Of a stretch of DNA of 64,000 nt, positions 55,315 to 64,000 are shown piece by piece; within the stretch, counting starts at the first letter, position 1; each line of letters begins with the position of its first letter. The DNA comes from Massilia kyonggiensis (GTDB taxonomy: Bacteria; Pseudomonadota; Gammaproteobacteria; Burkholderiales; Burkholderiaceae_D), in NCBI RefSeq assembly GCF_024756235.1, contig NZ_JANUGY010000001.1, forward strand, positions 682,001-746,000. Direction: 5' to 3'. A model generated the notes under the pieces. That model was not told the origin of the DNA. It did no database searches and was given only the letters and a program-made list of their open reading frames with translations. Position numbers and translations under genes: made by a program.

Positions 55315-55548
55315 ATGAGCACATTGATGAAACGGCTGGCGCTCGTGCTGGCGGCGGGGTCCGCCCTGTCGGGCTGCGCCGTCTATGCGCCGCCTTATGC
55401 GGCCTACGACGCGCCCTATTATCCTGGCGGCTACGGCTATGGCCCCGCGTATGTCGGGCCGCCCGTCTCGCTCGACTTCAGCTACCGCGAATACCGCGGG
55501 GACCGCGGCTGGCACGGCCACCACCGCGGCCGTGGCCGCTGGCGCTGA
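55315..55548 (+). CDS. Small Tyr/Gly-rich lipoprotein
   Basis: The protein has 77 residues from the ATG at 55315, behind GGGAGGA. The signal ends in lipobox LSGC. The mature part is rich in Tyr, Pro and Gly (PYYPGGYGYGPAYVGPPVSL) and ends in a His/Arg tail. No function can be assigned. Confidence 0.7.
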   Translation: MSTLMKRLALVLAAGSALSGCAVYAPPYAAYDAPYYPGGYGYGPAYVGPPVSLDFSYREYRGDRGWHGHHRGRGRWR

Positions 55549-55560
55549 GCACGCCGGAGA

Positions 55561-56628
55561 TCAGTTCGATTCCTTGATCATGCGGCCCGCGGTCGACTGC
55601 ACCGGCCGCGCGTTCAGCGGATACAGGCGCGAGAACAGGGCCATCTGCGCCGGCGACGCCTGCATCGGCTGCTTGAACACCATCCACAGCACGCCTTCCG
55701 TGCACGGCGGTTCCGTCAGCGAGCCCATGTACGTGAAATAGTCGCGCCGTTCCGGCAGCGCGTCGGTCGGATCGATCACGATAGCCGGCGACACGGTGTC
55801 GAATTTTTCCAGCGGAAGATTGTCCCAGATGGTCTGCATCAGGCGGTGCGGCTGGCCGCGTTCCAACAGCACGGCGACGATGGCGATCTTGCCTTCGGCA
55901 CTCTTGTGCACGAGGTGGATCACCATTTCCGTGCCCTTGCCGTTGATCTTTTCTTCCGACGGACGGTGGAAGTGGAATTCCTGCAATTCGTACACGGTAT
56001 TGCCGACCGTGATGAAATTGCCGCCGCCCACTGTCACCTGGATCGTGTGCCCGTTGTTGACCTCGCTGAACGACGACGGGTGGTAGTCGAAGCTGATCTG
56101 TTCGAGATTGACCTTGATGCCGTCGCGCAGGTCGATCGGCGACTGGCGGTTGCCGGTGCCGCACTTGACCCAGTCAGAATTGATCTTCGACCAGTTCGCC
56201 GGTCCCGTCTCGCCTTCATACGACCACCCGGTGCCGCGCTTTGGCGCAGCAGCGATGGCGGCTGCCGCGGCGGCGGCCTGCTCCTCCTGCTTGCGCTTCG
56301 CATCGGCGATTTTTTTCGCGCGCGCGGCGGCCGTCGCGCGGGCCTGCTGGCGCTCCCGCAGGGCGGCCAGGCGCTGGGCGATCTTGGCCGACAACTCGAC
56401 CTCGGCATCTTCCTCGCTGGTCGAGCTGGCGGACGCAGCCGGCTCGGCTTTCGGTTCGGCTTTCTTTTCCGCGGGCTCGGCCTTTTTCGTCGCGGCCGGC
56501 ACCATGGCCGATGCCGGCCGGGACACGGAAGCCGCAAGCCTGGCGGCTGCTGCGGCGGCGGGATCGTTCGCGGCGCTTGCGCTCAGGGCGACGCAGCTGC
56601 AAGCGAACAGGGCGATCAGGTTACGCAT
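55561..56628 (-). CDS. Alpha-type carbonic anhydrase with long N-terminal extension
   Basis: The 355-aa protein has a signal peptide ending SASAA. Next comes an extension of about 110 residues rich in Ala, Lys, Glu and Arg, predicted as a long charged helix (ALRERQQARATAAARAKKIA). The carbonic anhydrase domain spans 134-350. Zinc ligands are His219 and His221 (FHFHRP) and His238. The early QSPIDLRD and late FTYMGSLTEPPCTEGVLW motifs are intact. It would hydrate CO2 in the periplasm. Confidence 0.92.
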   Translation of the reverse strand: MRNLIALFACSCVALSASAANDPAAAAAARLAASVSRPASAMVPAATKKAEPAEKKAEPKAEPAASASSTSEEDAEVELSAKIAQRLAALRERQQARATAAARAKKIADAKRKQEEQAAAAAAAIAAAPKRGTGWSYEGETGPANWSKINSDWVKCGTGNRQSPIDLRDGIKVNLEQISFDYHPSSFSEVNNGHTIQVTVGGGNFITVGNTVYELQEFHFHRPSEEKINGKGTEMVIHLVHKSAEGKIAIVAVLLERGQPHRLMQTIWDNLPLEKFDTVSPAIVIDPTDALPERRDYFTYMGSLTEPPCTEGVLWMVFKQPMQASPAQMALFSRLYPLNARPVQSTAGRMIKESN

Positions 56629-56724
56629 GGGAATCCAGTAGTGTTGCTCTCCCCTGCCTTATCGGCGTGACCGACAGTAAACTTGAGCCTGAGGAACAAT
56701 TCCGTGCATCAATAACCGCTGTAA

Positions 56725-56753
56725 ACAAAAAACGCGCCGTCATGCGGCGCGTT
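56725..56753 (-). terminator. Rho-independent terminator of dedA
   Basis: Stem AACGCGCCG/CGGCGCGTT with a 5-nt loop (56731-56753) is followed by TTTTT on the minus strand. It lies 24 bp after the dedA stop. Confidence 0.85.
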
Positions 56754-56776
56754 CCATGTAATCACATTGTCAGGCT

Positions 56777-57421
56777 TTAGCGGCTCATCATGCGTCGCCC
56801 GACCTTGTACAGGCCGCCCAACGCCAGCGGCACGACAGCCGCACCGACGCCCACCAGCACGATGACCGTCAGGTGATCGCGGACCACGGGGATATTGCCG
56901 AAGAAGTAACCACCGGTCACCAGGCTGACCACCCAGGCCACGGCGCCCGTGACGTTGTACATCTGGAAGCGGGTATGGGTCATGTCCGAAATGCCCGCGA
57001 CGAACGGCGCGAACGTGCGCACGACGGGCACGAAGCGGGCCAGGATGATCGTCTTGCCGCCGTGGCGCTCGAAGAATTCGTGAGTGCGCTGCAGGGCGTC
57101 CTTGTTCAGCCAGCGGTAATCGTGCGTAAACACGCGATGCCCGATCGCCCCGCCGATGTAATAGTTGAGGGTATTGCCCGTCACCGCCGCGATGATCAAC
57201 AGGATCGTCAGCAAGGCATAACTCATTTCGCCGGTGGCGCAGAAGGCGCCGGCAATGAACAGAAGGGTGTCGCCAGGAAAGAAGAACAGAACCACGAGGC
57301 CGGTTTCGCAGAACACGATGGCGAACAGCACGACATACACATACACCCCGTATTGCGCCAGCAATGTGCCCAGGGTTTTATCGACATGAAGAATCATGTC
57401 GAAGAATTGCATCAGATCCAT
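56777..57421 (-). CDS. DedA family membrane protein
   Basis: The 214-aa inner-membrane protein matches DedA: ETGLVVLFFFPGDTLLFIAG, NTLNYYIGGAIGHRVF and ILARFVPVVRTFAPFVAGIS. It has about five membrane segments. DedA proteins act as lipid-carrier flippases (undecaprenyl phosphate and phospholipids) and support envelope integrity. It stands alone with its own terminator, divergent from the PPIase gene. Confidence 0.93.
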   Translation of the reverse strand: MDLMQFFDMILHVDKTLGTLLAQYGVYVYVVLFAIVFCETGLVVLFFFPGDTLLFIAGAFCATGEMSYALLTILLIIAAVTGNTLNYYIGGAIGHRVFTHDYRWLNKDALQRTHEFFERHGGKTIILARFVPVVRTFAPFVAGISDMTHTRFQMYNVTGAVAWVVSLVTGGYFFGNIPVVRDHLTVIVLVGVGAAVVPLALGGLYKVGRRMMSR

Positions 57422-57604
57422 AATTTTCCTAAATGGTAGCGCCGAATCATACCATCAGTCCGACCCTGAAAATGGCCGCCGGCTCATCCTGATTGCGAAT
57501 TTTTCTTCATCGGCAAATAGTTTTAATTCTATTATTTTCCAGATTACAATCGTCATGACACCACCCAATGACCCGGCCCGCCACAAGCGACCAAGGAGAC
57601 GACA

Positions 57605-58522
57605 TTGAAGACGGCTTATGCCTCCCTCCGGCGCACGATTCTCGCCGCCACCTGTGCCCTTTTCGCGGCGACCGCCGGCGCGAAAGAACTCCCGCCGAAG
57701 CCCAGCGTTGCCGACATCGTCAAGGCGTCGAAGCCGTCCGACTGGCGTCCGCTCGATCCGGACAACACGCTCTATATGGAACTCCCGTTTGGCCGCGTCG
57801 TCATCGAAATGGCACCGACGTTTGCGCCGAACCACGTGAAAAACATCAAGGCTCTCGTGCGCGAACATTATTTCGACGGCCTCGCCATCGTGCGCGTGCA
57901 GGACAACTGGGTCGTGCAATGGGCCGACCCGAACGAGGACAACGACAAGGTCCGTCCGGTAACAGGTGCGCAGAAGACGCTGAAGGCCGAGTTCACCGTC
58001 CCCCTCAAGAACGACACGCATTTCACGCGCATGAAGGACGTCGACGGCTACGCGCCGCAGGTCGGCCACTCGAACGGCTTCCCTGTCGGCCGCGATCCGA
58101 AGACGGGCGAGACCTGGCTGGCGCACTGCTACGGCATGGTGGGCGTGGGCCGCGACAACGATGCCGACAGCGGCGGCGGCACGGCGCTGTACGCCGTCAT
58201 CGGCCCGGCGCGCCACCTCGACCGCAACATCACGGTGGTCGGCCGCGTGATCTCCGGCATGCCGCAACTGTCCGCCCTGCCCCGCGGCCCGGCGCCGATG
58301 GGCTTCTACGACAAGCCGGAGATGCGCGTACCGATCACGTCGATCAAGGTGGCGGCCGACGTCCCGGCCGACCAGCGCAGCCGCTTCGAAGTGATGCGTA
58401 CCGAGAGCGCCACGTACCAGGCGGTGCTCGACGCCCAGCGCAATCGGGGCGGGCCGTGGACCAAGGTCGCGGCCGGTCATCTGGACCTGTGCGCGGCGCC
58501 GATTCCCATGCGGGAACAATGA
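57605..58522 (+). CDS. Exported cyclophilin-type peptidyl-prolyl isomerase
   Basis: The 305-aa protein starts with TTG behind AAGGAG. A signal peptide ends TAGAKE. The cyclophilin core is [20 protein letters not shown], then [20 protein letters not shown] and [17 protein letters not shown]. The segment about 125-200 is longer than usual for PpiA/PpiB, with insertions. It likely helps periplasmic folding. A palindromic repeat follows directly after the stop codon. Confidence 0.9.
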   Translation: MKTAYASLRRTILAATCALFAATAGAKELPPKPSVADIVKASKPSDWRPLDPDNTLYMELPFGRVVIEMAPTFAPNHVKNIKALVREHYFDGLAIVRVQDNWVVQWADPNEDNDKVRPVTGAQKTLKAEFTVPLKNDTHFTRMKDVDGYAPQVGHSNGFPVGRDPKTGETWLAHCYGMVGVGRDNDADSGGGTALYAVIGPARHLDRNITVVGRVISGMPQLSALPRGPAPMGFYDKPEMRVPITSIKVAADVPADQRSRFEVMRTESATYQAVLDAQRNRGGPWTKVAAGHLDLCAAPIPMREQ

Positions 58523-58523
58523 A

Positions 58524-58604
58524 CCGGGGTCAGAGCCCGGTTTTTGGCAACTTCTTTAAGGACATTTTGTCAATCAATGTCCTCAAAACGGGCTCTGACC
58601 CCGG
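58524..58604. repeat. Large palindromic intergenic repeat (REP-like)
   Basis: Outer arms CCGGGGTCAGAGCCCG and CGGGCTCTGACCCCGG are perfect inverted copies, with inner arms AGGACATT/AATGTCCT. The motif GGGGTCAGAGCCC is a known dispersed palindrome type in betaproteobacteria, often mobilised by a REP-associated tyrosine transposase. It lies 1 bp after the PPIase stop and may act as a terminator. Confidence 0.8.
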
Positions 58605-58661
58605 TTTGGGAAAAATCAAACAGCAGGGGTTTTGGGGCTTGCCGCGAGCTATAATTTACGG

Positions 58662-60632
58662 ATGAACGCCCCGGCCCCCACCCACCGCCCCATCCAGCAG
58701 CTTCCCGACCAGCTCATCTCGCAGATCGCCGCCGGCGAGGTCGTCGAGCGGCCGTCGGCCGTGGTGAAGGAGTTGCTGGAAAACGCACTCGACGCCGGTG
58801 CCACGCAGGTCACGGTCCGGCTCGAGGAAGGCGGCGTCAAGCGCATCGCCATCACCGACAACGGCCGCGGCATCCCGCCCGAGGAATTGCCGCTCGCGCT
58901 GGCCCGTCACGCGACGTCGAAGATCGCGTCGCTGACCGACCTCGAAAACGTGAACACGCTCGGCTTCCGCGGCGAGGCGCTCGCGTCGATCGCGTCCGTC
59001 GCCGCCGTCAAGATCACGTCGCGCACGCAAGGCGCCGCGCACGCGTGGGAGATCGTCGGCTCGCACCAGGGCACGGTGTCGCCGTCGTCCGGTCCGTTCG
59101 GCACGACGATCGACGTGCAGGACCTGTATTTCAATACGCCCGCGCGCCGCAAGTTCCTGAAATCGGAACAGACGGAATACGGCCATTGCGCCGAAGTCGT
59201 GCGCCGCATCGCGCTGGCGCGGCCGGACGTCTCGTTCAGCCTGACGCACAACGGCCGCACGATCGATCACTGGAACACGAGCGAGGCGGCCAAGCGCAGC
59301 GCGCAGATCCTCGGCGGCGACTTCGCCGAGGCGCGCCTGCAGCTCGACGAGAGCGCCGGCCCGCTGCGCCTGCACGGCTACGTCGGCCTGCCGACGGCAT
59401 CGAAGGCGCGCGCCGACAACCAGTATTTCTATGTCAACGGCCGCTTCGTGCGCGACAAGCTGCTCGTCCACGCGGTAAAAGCCGCGTACGAGGACGTGCT
59501 GCACGGCGACCGCTTCCCGTCCTACGTGCTGGCGCTCGAACTCGACCCGGCGATGGTCGACGTGAACGTGCACCCGTCGAAGATCGAAGTGCGCTTCCGC
59601 GACAGCCGCGCCGTCCACCAGTTCGTGTTCCACGCCGTGCAGCGCGCGCTGGCCCGCACGTCGGCGACGGCGCACGGCGACACGCCGGCGCCCGTCAGCG
59701 CGGCCGAGATCACGCCGTCGTCCACGTCGCTCGGTGACACGCCGTCGTGGCGCCGTCCGCACGAGCAGACGTCGTTCGGGTCGCAGCTCGCATCGCCCGC
59801 CTGGACCTCGGGATCGGGTGGCGGCGGCGGCGGCGGCGGCTCGCGCGCGTCGTCGACGTTCTCGCCGTCCCCGTTCCCGCCCGGCAGCCGCTGGGATGCA
59901 CCGGCGGGCGCCGGCGTCCCGCAACGCACTGCGGACTATGGCGCGCTGTTCACCGGCGCGCCCAAGCCTTCGTCGCAACCGCTGGGCGTGCAGGAAGCGC
60001 CGCTACCGGAAACGACCAGGCCCGCCTCCGACGACGACTTCCCGCTCGGCTTCGCGCTGGCCCAGTTGCACGGCATCTACGTGCTGGCGCAGAACCGCAA
60101 AGGGCTGGTCCTCGTCGACATGCACGCGGCGCACGAACGCATCCTGTACGAGCAATTGAAGAACGCGCTCGACGCCCAGGCCGGCGGCGAGCAGATGCAG
60201 GTGCAGCAGATGCTGATCCCCGTGACGTTCTTCGCCGACGCGATCGAAGTGGGCACCGCGCAAGAAGAACAGGAGACGCTGAAGGCGCTCGGCTTCGACA
60301 TCGCGGCCGTGTCGCCGACGACGCTCGCCGTGCGCGCCGTGCCGACGCTCCTCAAGAACGCCGACGCGCAGACGCTCGCGCGCGACGTGCTGCGCGACGT
60401 GCGCGAATTCGGCGGCTCGCGCGTGCTGATCGAGCGCCGCAACGAACTGCTCGGCACCCTTGCCTGCCACACGGCCGTGCGCGCGAACCGCATCCTCACG
60501 CTGCCCGAGATGAACGCCCTGCTGCGCCAGATGGAAGCGACGGAACGCGCCGACCAGTGCAACCACGGCCGTCCCACCTGGGTCCAATTGGAGATCGCCG
60601 CCCTGGATAAGCTGTTCTTGCGCGGCCAGTAA
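58662..60632 (+). CDS. mutL: DNA mismatch repair protein MutL, endonuclease-type
   Basis: The protein has 656 residues from [20 protein letters not shown] at 58662. GHKL ATPase motifs are [23 protein letters not shown] and [16 protein letters not shown] Gly/Ser linker (about 370-400) leads to the C-terminal dimer domain. This has [12 protein letters not shown] at Asp486, the variant endonuclease motif, and CNHGRPTW near the end. It nicks or coordinates repair after MutS recognition. miaA follows 8 bp downstream, a common arrangement. Confidence 0.96.
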   Translation: MNAPAPTHRPIQQLPDQLISQIAAGEVVERPSAVVKELLENALDAGATQVTVRLEEGGVKRIAITDNGRGIPPEELPLALARHATSKIASLTDLENVNTLGFRGEALASIASVAAVKITSRTQGAAHAWEIVGSHQGTVSPSSGPFGTTIDVQDLYFNTPARRKFLKSEQTEYGHCAEVVRRIALARPDVSFSLTHNGRTIDHWNTSEAAKRSAQILGGDFAEARLQLDESAGPLRLHGYVGLPTASKARADNQYFYVNGRFVRDKLLVHAVKAAYEDVLHGDRFPSYVLALELDPAMVDVNVHPSKIEVRFRDSRAVHQFVFHAVQRALARTSATAHGDTPAPVSAAEITPSSTSLGDTPSWRRPHEQTSFGSQLASPAWTSGSGGGGGGGGSRASSTFSPSPFPPGSRWDAPAGAGVPQRTADYGALFTGAPKPSSQPLGVQEAPLPETTRPASDDDFPLGFALAQLHGIYVLAQNRKGLVLVDMHAAHERILYEQLKNALDAQAGGEQMQVQQMLIPVTFFADAIEVGTAQEEQETLKALGFDIAAVSPTTLAVRAVPTLLKNADAQTLARDVLRDVREFGGSRVLIERRNELLGTLACHTAVRANRILTLPEMNALLRQMEATERADQCNHGRPTWVQLEIAALDKLFLRGQ

Positions 60633-60640
60633 AGAATCAC

Positions 60641-61594
60641 ATGACATCGCAACACAAACCGCTGGCCGTGGCCATCATGGGCCCGACCGCGTCCGGCAAG
60701 ACGGCGGCGGCGCTCGCCATCGCCAAAGAGATTCCCGTCGAGATCATCTCGGTCGACTCCGCCCTCGTCTACCGCGGCATGGACATCGGCACGGCAAAAC
60801 CGTCGGCCGAGGAACTCGCGAGCGCGCCGCACCACCTCATCGACATCATCGATCCGCTCGACGCCTATTCCGTCGCCCAGTTCCGCGAGGACGCGATCCG
60901 GCTCGTGGCCGGGATCCAGGCGCGCGGCCGGCTGCCGCTGCTCGTCGGCGGCACGATGATGTACTTTAAAGGGCTGAACGACGGCCTCGACGACCTGCCC
61001 ACGGCCGACGCCGACGTGCGCGCCCGCATCGACGCGGAAGCCGCGCGCATCGGCTGGCCCGGCATGCACGCGAAGCTGCGCGAAGTCGATCCGGTCACCG
61101 CGGACCGCCTTGCGCCGAACGACGCCCAGCGCATCAACCGCGCACTGGAGATCTATGAACTGTCGGGCAAGCCGATGTCCGCGCTGCTCGCTCGCCGCGA
61201 GAAGCCGGAACTGCCGTTCGACCTCGTGCCGTTCGCGCTGGAGCCCTCCGACCGCGCCGTGCTGCACGAACGCATCGCGCTGCGCTTCGACCAGATGCTG
61301 GGCAAACGCGACGACACCGGCATCGTGGCCGAGGTCGCGGGCCTGCGCGCGCGCGGCGATTTACACCCGAACCTGCCGTCGATGCGCTGCGTGGGCTACC
61401 GGCAGGCGTGGGAATACCTCGACGGCACGATCGACCGCGCCCAGCTCCGCGAGACGGGCATCGTCGCCACGCGCCAGCTGGCCAAGCGCCAGTTGACGTG
61501 GCTGCGTTCGATGCCGGAGCGGATCGTGATCGATTGCCTGGGGCCGGATCCGGCGCCACGGATGCTTGCTCATCTGGCCACGTTGCGGCGGTGA
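60641..61594 (+). CDS. miaA: tRNA dimethylallyltransferase MiaA
   Basis: The 317-aa protein has the P-loop GPTASGKT at 14-21, then [31 protein letters not shown] and [17 protein letters not shown]. It adds dimethylallyl to A37 of UNN-decoding tRNAs. It is co-transcribed with mutL. Two tRNA-Met genes follow, but they are not its substrates. Confidence 0.97.
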   Translation: MTSQHKPLAVAIMGPTASGKTAAALAIAKEIPVEIISVDSALVYRGMDIGTAKPSAEELASAPHHLIDIIDPLDAYSVAQFREDAIRLVAGIQARGRLPLLVGGTMMYFKGLNDGLDDLPTADADVRARIDAEAARIGWPGMHAKLREVDPVTADRLAPNDAQRINRALEIYELSGKPMSALLARREKPELPFDLVPFALEPSDRAVLHERIALRFDQMLGKRDDTGIVAEVAGLRARGDLHPNLPSMRCVGYRQAWEYLDGTIDRAQLRETGIVATRQLAKRQLTWLRSMPERIVIDCLGPDPAPRMLAHLATLRR

Positions 61595-61680
61595 GACGAT
61601 TCGTGCGAGGCTGGACAGGGTGATCCGGAGCGGGTAGCCTTGACACTTCCGGGGCCGAACGGCATAATGCACCCCGTTCT

Positions 61681-61757
61681 GGTGATATAGCTCAGTTGGT
61701 TAGAGCATAGCATTCATAATGCTAGGGTCGGTGGTTCAAGTCCACCTATCACCACCA
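61681..61757 (+). tRNA. tRNA-Met (CAT), copy 1
   Basis: A 77-nt cloverleaf with encoded CCA: acceptor GGTGATA/TATCACC, D arm GCTC/GAGC, anticodon arm TAGCA-TTCATAA-TGCTA and T arm GGTGG/CCACC. The G1-C72 pair makes it the elongator type rather than initiator. It is identical to the copy at 61823. Confidence 0.93.
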
Positions 61758-61769
61758 AGGATTCAAGCG

Positions 61770-61806
61770 AAATGGCTTGGCACTCAAGGCTGAGCCATTT
61801 TGTTTT
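61770..61806 (+). terminator. Rho-independent terminator between the two tRNA-Met genes
   Basis: Stem AAATGGCT/AGCCATTT with a 15-nt loop is followed by TTGTTTT. It begins 13 bp after the first tRNA. Confidence 0.65.
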
Positions 61807-61822
61807 AACAGCGTTACAAGCT

Positions 61823-61899
61823 GGTGATATAGCTCAGTTGGTTAGAGCATAGCATTCATAATGCTAGGGTCGGTGGTTCAAGTCCACCTATCACCACCA
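61823..61899 (+). tRNA. tRNA-Met (CAT), copy 2
   Basis: The sequence is identical to copy 1 over all 77 bases, with the two bases before it also shared. Only 16 bp separate its start from the T-run of the upstream terminator. It probably relies on read-through or on a promoter overlapping that hairpin. Confidence 0.93.
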
Positions 61900-61914
61900 C
61901 AGAATGATCCACGC

Positions 61915-61955
61915 AAACGGCCCGGCTTACATCAAGTCAGGCCGTTTCCGTTTGG
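61915..61955 (+). terminator. Possible terminator after tRNA-Met copy 2
   Basis: Stem AAACGGCC/GGCCGTTT with a 17-nt loop is followed by a broken T-run (TTTCCGTTTG). It lies 15 bp after the tRNA. It could also serve the converging membrane-protein gene. Confidence 0.5.
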
Positions 61956-61958
61956 GAG

Positions 61959-62711
61959 TCAGTTGCCGGGCACTTTTTCGACTCGGCCATCAACGATGCG
62001 CACGTTGGCCTTGACGCCCGGCTGGCCAAGCAGAACAGCCAGGGCCTGCCGACTTGGCCCGCCATCCAGCGTAAAAGAAGTGCCGTCGCTGAACTTGAGA
62101 TCCCAGAAGATCACGCCACCGCCTTTTCCGGCAACGACACTGCGGCGAATTTCCCTCAAGCGATCAAGAGGATAGACCAGCTCGTGACCGTCGAACGTCC
62201 GTTTTACCAGAATCGCATGGGCGGTCAGGATTTCGTAGCGGCGAATGAAGGGGAAGCAAAGCAGCAAGAAGAAGGCCGTACCGACCAGAAAACCCTGGCC
62301 ATACTTCCCCGCGAGCGCGAGCTGGCCCTGTCTCCGCAATATCAGGTCTCTTTTGGGAAGCTTGAGCCAGGCCTCCCAGGCGTTGTAACACAGACAAAAT
62401 AAAAACAGGTACCAGAAAATGGCGATAAATCCGATTGGAAAGTTCAGGAGAAACGCGCCGAACGCCATGTGATCGGTGGGAAAGTCGAGCAGCCCGAGTC
62501 TCGGGATACTGCTCAGGTGGATGTACGTGCCTGGGCCGTGCGGAATGAGCCAGTGATTAGTCAGGCGTTGAAGACCGATAATGATCACCCATGACATGAC
62601 CGAGAAAAGAAAGAAGATGGCAGGGCCTGAGATCAAAATGATCGCCAGCCTCCCGATCCGGCCAGGACGACTTTCTTTCAACCCTTTCGCGGTGACAGGC
62701 GGCTGTTTCAT
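61959..62711 (-). CDS. Membrane protein of unknown function
   Basis: The protein has 250 residues from the ATG at 62711, which overlaps the LysR stop (ATGA). Four hydrophobic segments are visible: LAIILISGPAIFFLFSVMSW, a second in MAFGAFLLNFPIGFIAIFWY, a third in GFLVGTAFFLLLCFPFI and the adjoining strand. The C-terminal soluble part (about 160-250) looks like a small beta domain (VIFWDLKFSDGTSFTLDG). No family is recognised. Translational coupling to lysR suggests a shared role. Confidence 0.75.
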   Translation of the reverse strand: MKQPPVTAKGLKESRPGRIGRLAIILISGPAIFFLFSVMSWVIIIGLQRLTNHWLIPHGPGTYIHLSSIPRLGLLDFPTDHMAFGAFLLNFPIGFIAIFWYLFLFCLCYNAWEAWLKLPKRDLILRRQGQLALAGKYGQGFLVGTAFFLLLCFPFIRRYEILTAHAILVKRTFDGHELVYPLDRLREIRRSVVAGKGGGVIFWDLKFSDGTSFTLDGGPSRQALAVLLGQPGVKANVRIVDGRVEKVPGN

Positions 62712-63631
62712 TGGCCGCCCTGCCGCGCCAGCGCATCCAGCGGCGCGTCCATGTCCTGCATGAAGTCCCCCTCCGCGCGCCGCATATGCTCGACGAGAAA
62801 ATCGACAAACGCCCGCGTGCGCGCCGCCAGATTCTTGCGGTTGGGGTAGCAGACGAATAACTCGGCCGGCGGGAATGTGGCGTGCGGCAGCACGACGCGC
62901 AGCCGGCCATTCTTCACGTACCTGGCGAGCACCCACTCCGGGCCGATCAGGATGCCGTGCCCATCCAGCGCCCAGCCCAGCACAATGTCGCCGTCGTTGC
63001 TCGACAGCGCACCGCGCACCTTGACGGCCTCGCCGCCGTCGCCCTGGCGGTGCAGGATGCAGCGGTGGTCCGCCAGATCCGCCAGCGTCTGCGGCTCGCC
63101 GTGCTGCTGCAGATACCGCGGCGACGCGCACAGGAAGCGCCGGTTCGACAGCACGCGGCGCGCGGCCAGCCGTTTATCGGGCAGCGCGCCGAAGCGGATG
63201 GCGAGGTCGTAGCCGTTTTCCACGAGGTCGACCGGGCGGTCCGTCACGTCCAGCTGCACCTCGACCTGCGGATGGCGCTTGCAGAACGCGGAGACGATGG
63301 GTGCGATCGTCGTGCGGCCGAAACCGAGGCTCGCGTTCACGCGCAGCAGGCCGCGCGGCGCGGCACGATTGCTGGCGACCGCGTCTTCCATCTCGCGGAT
63401 GGCGGCCAGGATACGCGTCGCGTGCGCAAGATAGGTCTCGCCCTCGCTCGTCAAGGACAGCCGCCGCGTCGTGCGGTTGACGAGGCGGACGCCCAGCCGT
63501 GCCTCCATCTGCGCCAGGCGTTTCGTCGCGGCCGGCGGCGTGAGGTCGAGTGCGCGCGCGGCCGCGGCCAGCGAGCCGTGGCGGGCGACCAGCACGAAGA
63601 ATTCGAGTTCGGAAGCGCTATCGGTATTCAC
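62708..63631 (-). CDS. LysR-family transcriptional regulator
   Basis: The 307-aa protein has the LysR winged helix (LEFFVLVARHGSLAAAARAL, then ATKRLAQMEARLGVRLVNRT) and a substrate-binding domain from about residue 90. It resembles the many-paralogue betaproteobacterial group with no fixed target. The downstream membrane protein overlaps by 4 bp. The divergent gene at 63790 is a possible target. Confidence 0.93.
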   Translation of the reverse strand: MNTDSASELEFFVLVARHGSLAAAARALDLTPPAATKRLAQMEARLGVRLVNRTTRRLSLTSEGETYLAHATRILAAIREMEDAVASNRAAPRGLLRVNASLGFGRTTIAPIVSAFCKRHPQVEVQLDVTDRPVDLVENGYDLAIRFGALPDKRLAARRVLSNRRFLCASPRYLQQHGEPQTLADLADHRCILHRQGDGGEAVKVRGALSSNDGDIVLGWALDGHGILIGPEWVLARYVKNGRLRVVLPHATFPPAELFVCYPNRKNLAARTRAFVDFLVEHMRRAEGDFMQDMDAPLDALARQGGQ

Positions 63632-63789
63632 CAGGATTCAATAATCAATTCACATGTGGCGAATTATAGGAGCGTCCTGCGGACCGGCCCTGTACGCCTG
63701 GACAACAGGCGACGCGTCCCTATCCGAATAAGCAGTACTTACAGGCAATGTTATTGAGATAGCATGGCGTTTTCCCCTCCGGAGACGCC

Positions 63790-64000
63790 GTGAAGATTCC
63801 GCTGTCCGCCCTGCTGCTGGCCTGCGCGCCGGTCCTCGCCCATGCCGGCGCCACGGTCAAGGCCACCGTCACGATGCGCGATCCGGCCGCGGTCGAGGTC
63901 AGCTTCGCCATTCCGCCGGCGTGCACGGCGCTCGAATTCATCAAGGAAGACAGGCCGCCGGGCGCGCTGGCGCCCCTGCGCGAGGACTGGCGCGCGGCCG
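63790..64000 (+). CDS. Exported protein, truncated by window edge
   Basis: About 70 residues are readable from a GTG at 63790, behind GGAG. A signal peptide (KIPLSALLLACAPVLAHAGA) leads into a beta-rich segment (TVKATVTMRDPAAVEVSFAI). This resembles the N-terminal domain of M61 glycyl aminopeptidases, but the fragment is too short to be sure. Confidence 0.6.
   Translation, partial: MKIPLSALLLACAPVLAHAGATVKATVTMRDPAAVEVSFAIPPACTALEFIKEDRPPGALAPLREDWRAA

Overview
The window reads as a chromosomal segment of a GC-rich betaproteobacterium, most likely Oxalobacteraceae (Massilia or Janthinobacterium type). This is inferred from protein content and gene order: an rpsU-yqeY-dnaG-rpoD macromolecular synthesis cluster, a nitrate ABC uptake operon, a betaproteobacterial 57-aa lysine-rich protein and an endonuclease-type MutL. 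No 16S rRNA is present, so the genus is not proven. About 70 genes are recognised, mostly ordinary housekeeping genes. The left edge cuts a GGDEF protein and the right edge cuts an exported protein.

Layout. 1-7.4 kb: truncated membrane diguanylate cyclase, an unrecognised exported protein, a WYL-domain regulator divergent from a NIPSNAP/DUF1579-like pair, and a three-gene TadE/TadG-like operon. 7.62-19.09 kb: a probable 11.5-kb genomic island. It is bounded by a perfect 49-bp direct repeat of the 3' part of the tRNA-Ile2(CAT) gene, whose intact copy lies at 19039-19117. The island carries an IS3-family element, an auxiliary type VI secretion module (vgrG, tle3-type phospholipase effector, tla3-type adaptor, PAAR), a gene broken by a second IS3-family element with a clean 3-bp target duplication, and a small XRE regulator. 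No integrase is visible. 19.1-24.5 kb: tRNA-Ile2, rpoD, dnaG, yqeY, rpsU. 24.5-30.5 kb: a BaiN-like flavoprotein, ybiB, aroG, a TPR protein and tsaD. 30.5-33.6 kb: nitrate ABC transporter operon with a two-hairpin leader. 33.7-40.5 kb: CpdB-like nucleotidase lipoprotein, Sel1 lipoprotein, two EEP-fold hydrolases, a DsbA-like protein, plsY and ybaK. 40.6-45 kb: RND efflux pair. 45-46.7 kb: small lysine-rich protein, xerD and ogt, with a candidate structured RNA upstream of ogt. 47-50.8 kb: orphan TRAP binding protein divergent from a DctB/FixJ-like two-component system. 51-64 kb: queG, tsaE, amidase, sugar mutarotase, a small lipoprotein, alpha carbonic anhydrase, dedA, cyclophilin-type PPIase, a palindromic repeat, mutL, miaA, two identical tRNA-Met genes, a membrane protein and a LysR regulator.

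The most interesting part is the island. The T6SS module looks like a mobile effector cassette: VgrG and PAAR form the spike tip, Tle3 is the membrane-attacking lipase, and Tla3 escorts it. No separate immunity gene is recognisable. The broken gene can be rebuilt across the IS into a continuous 245-residue frame with an unusual set of domains. Outside the island, the candidate RNA at about 46.71-46.90 kb and the nrt leader are the strongest non-coding signals.
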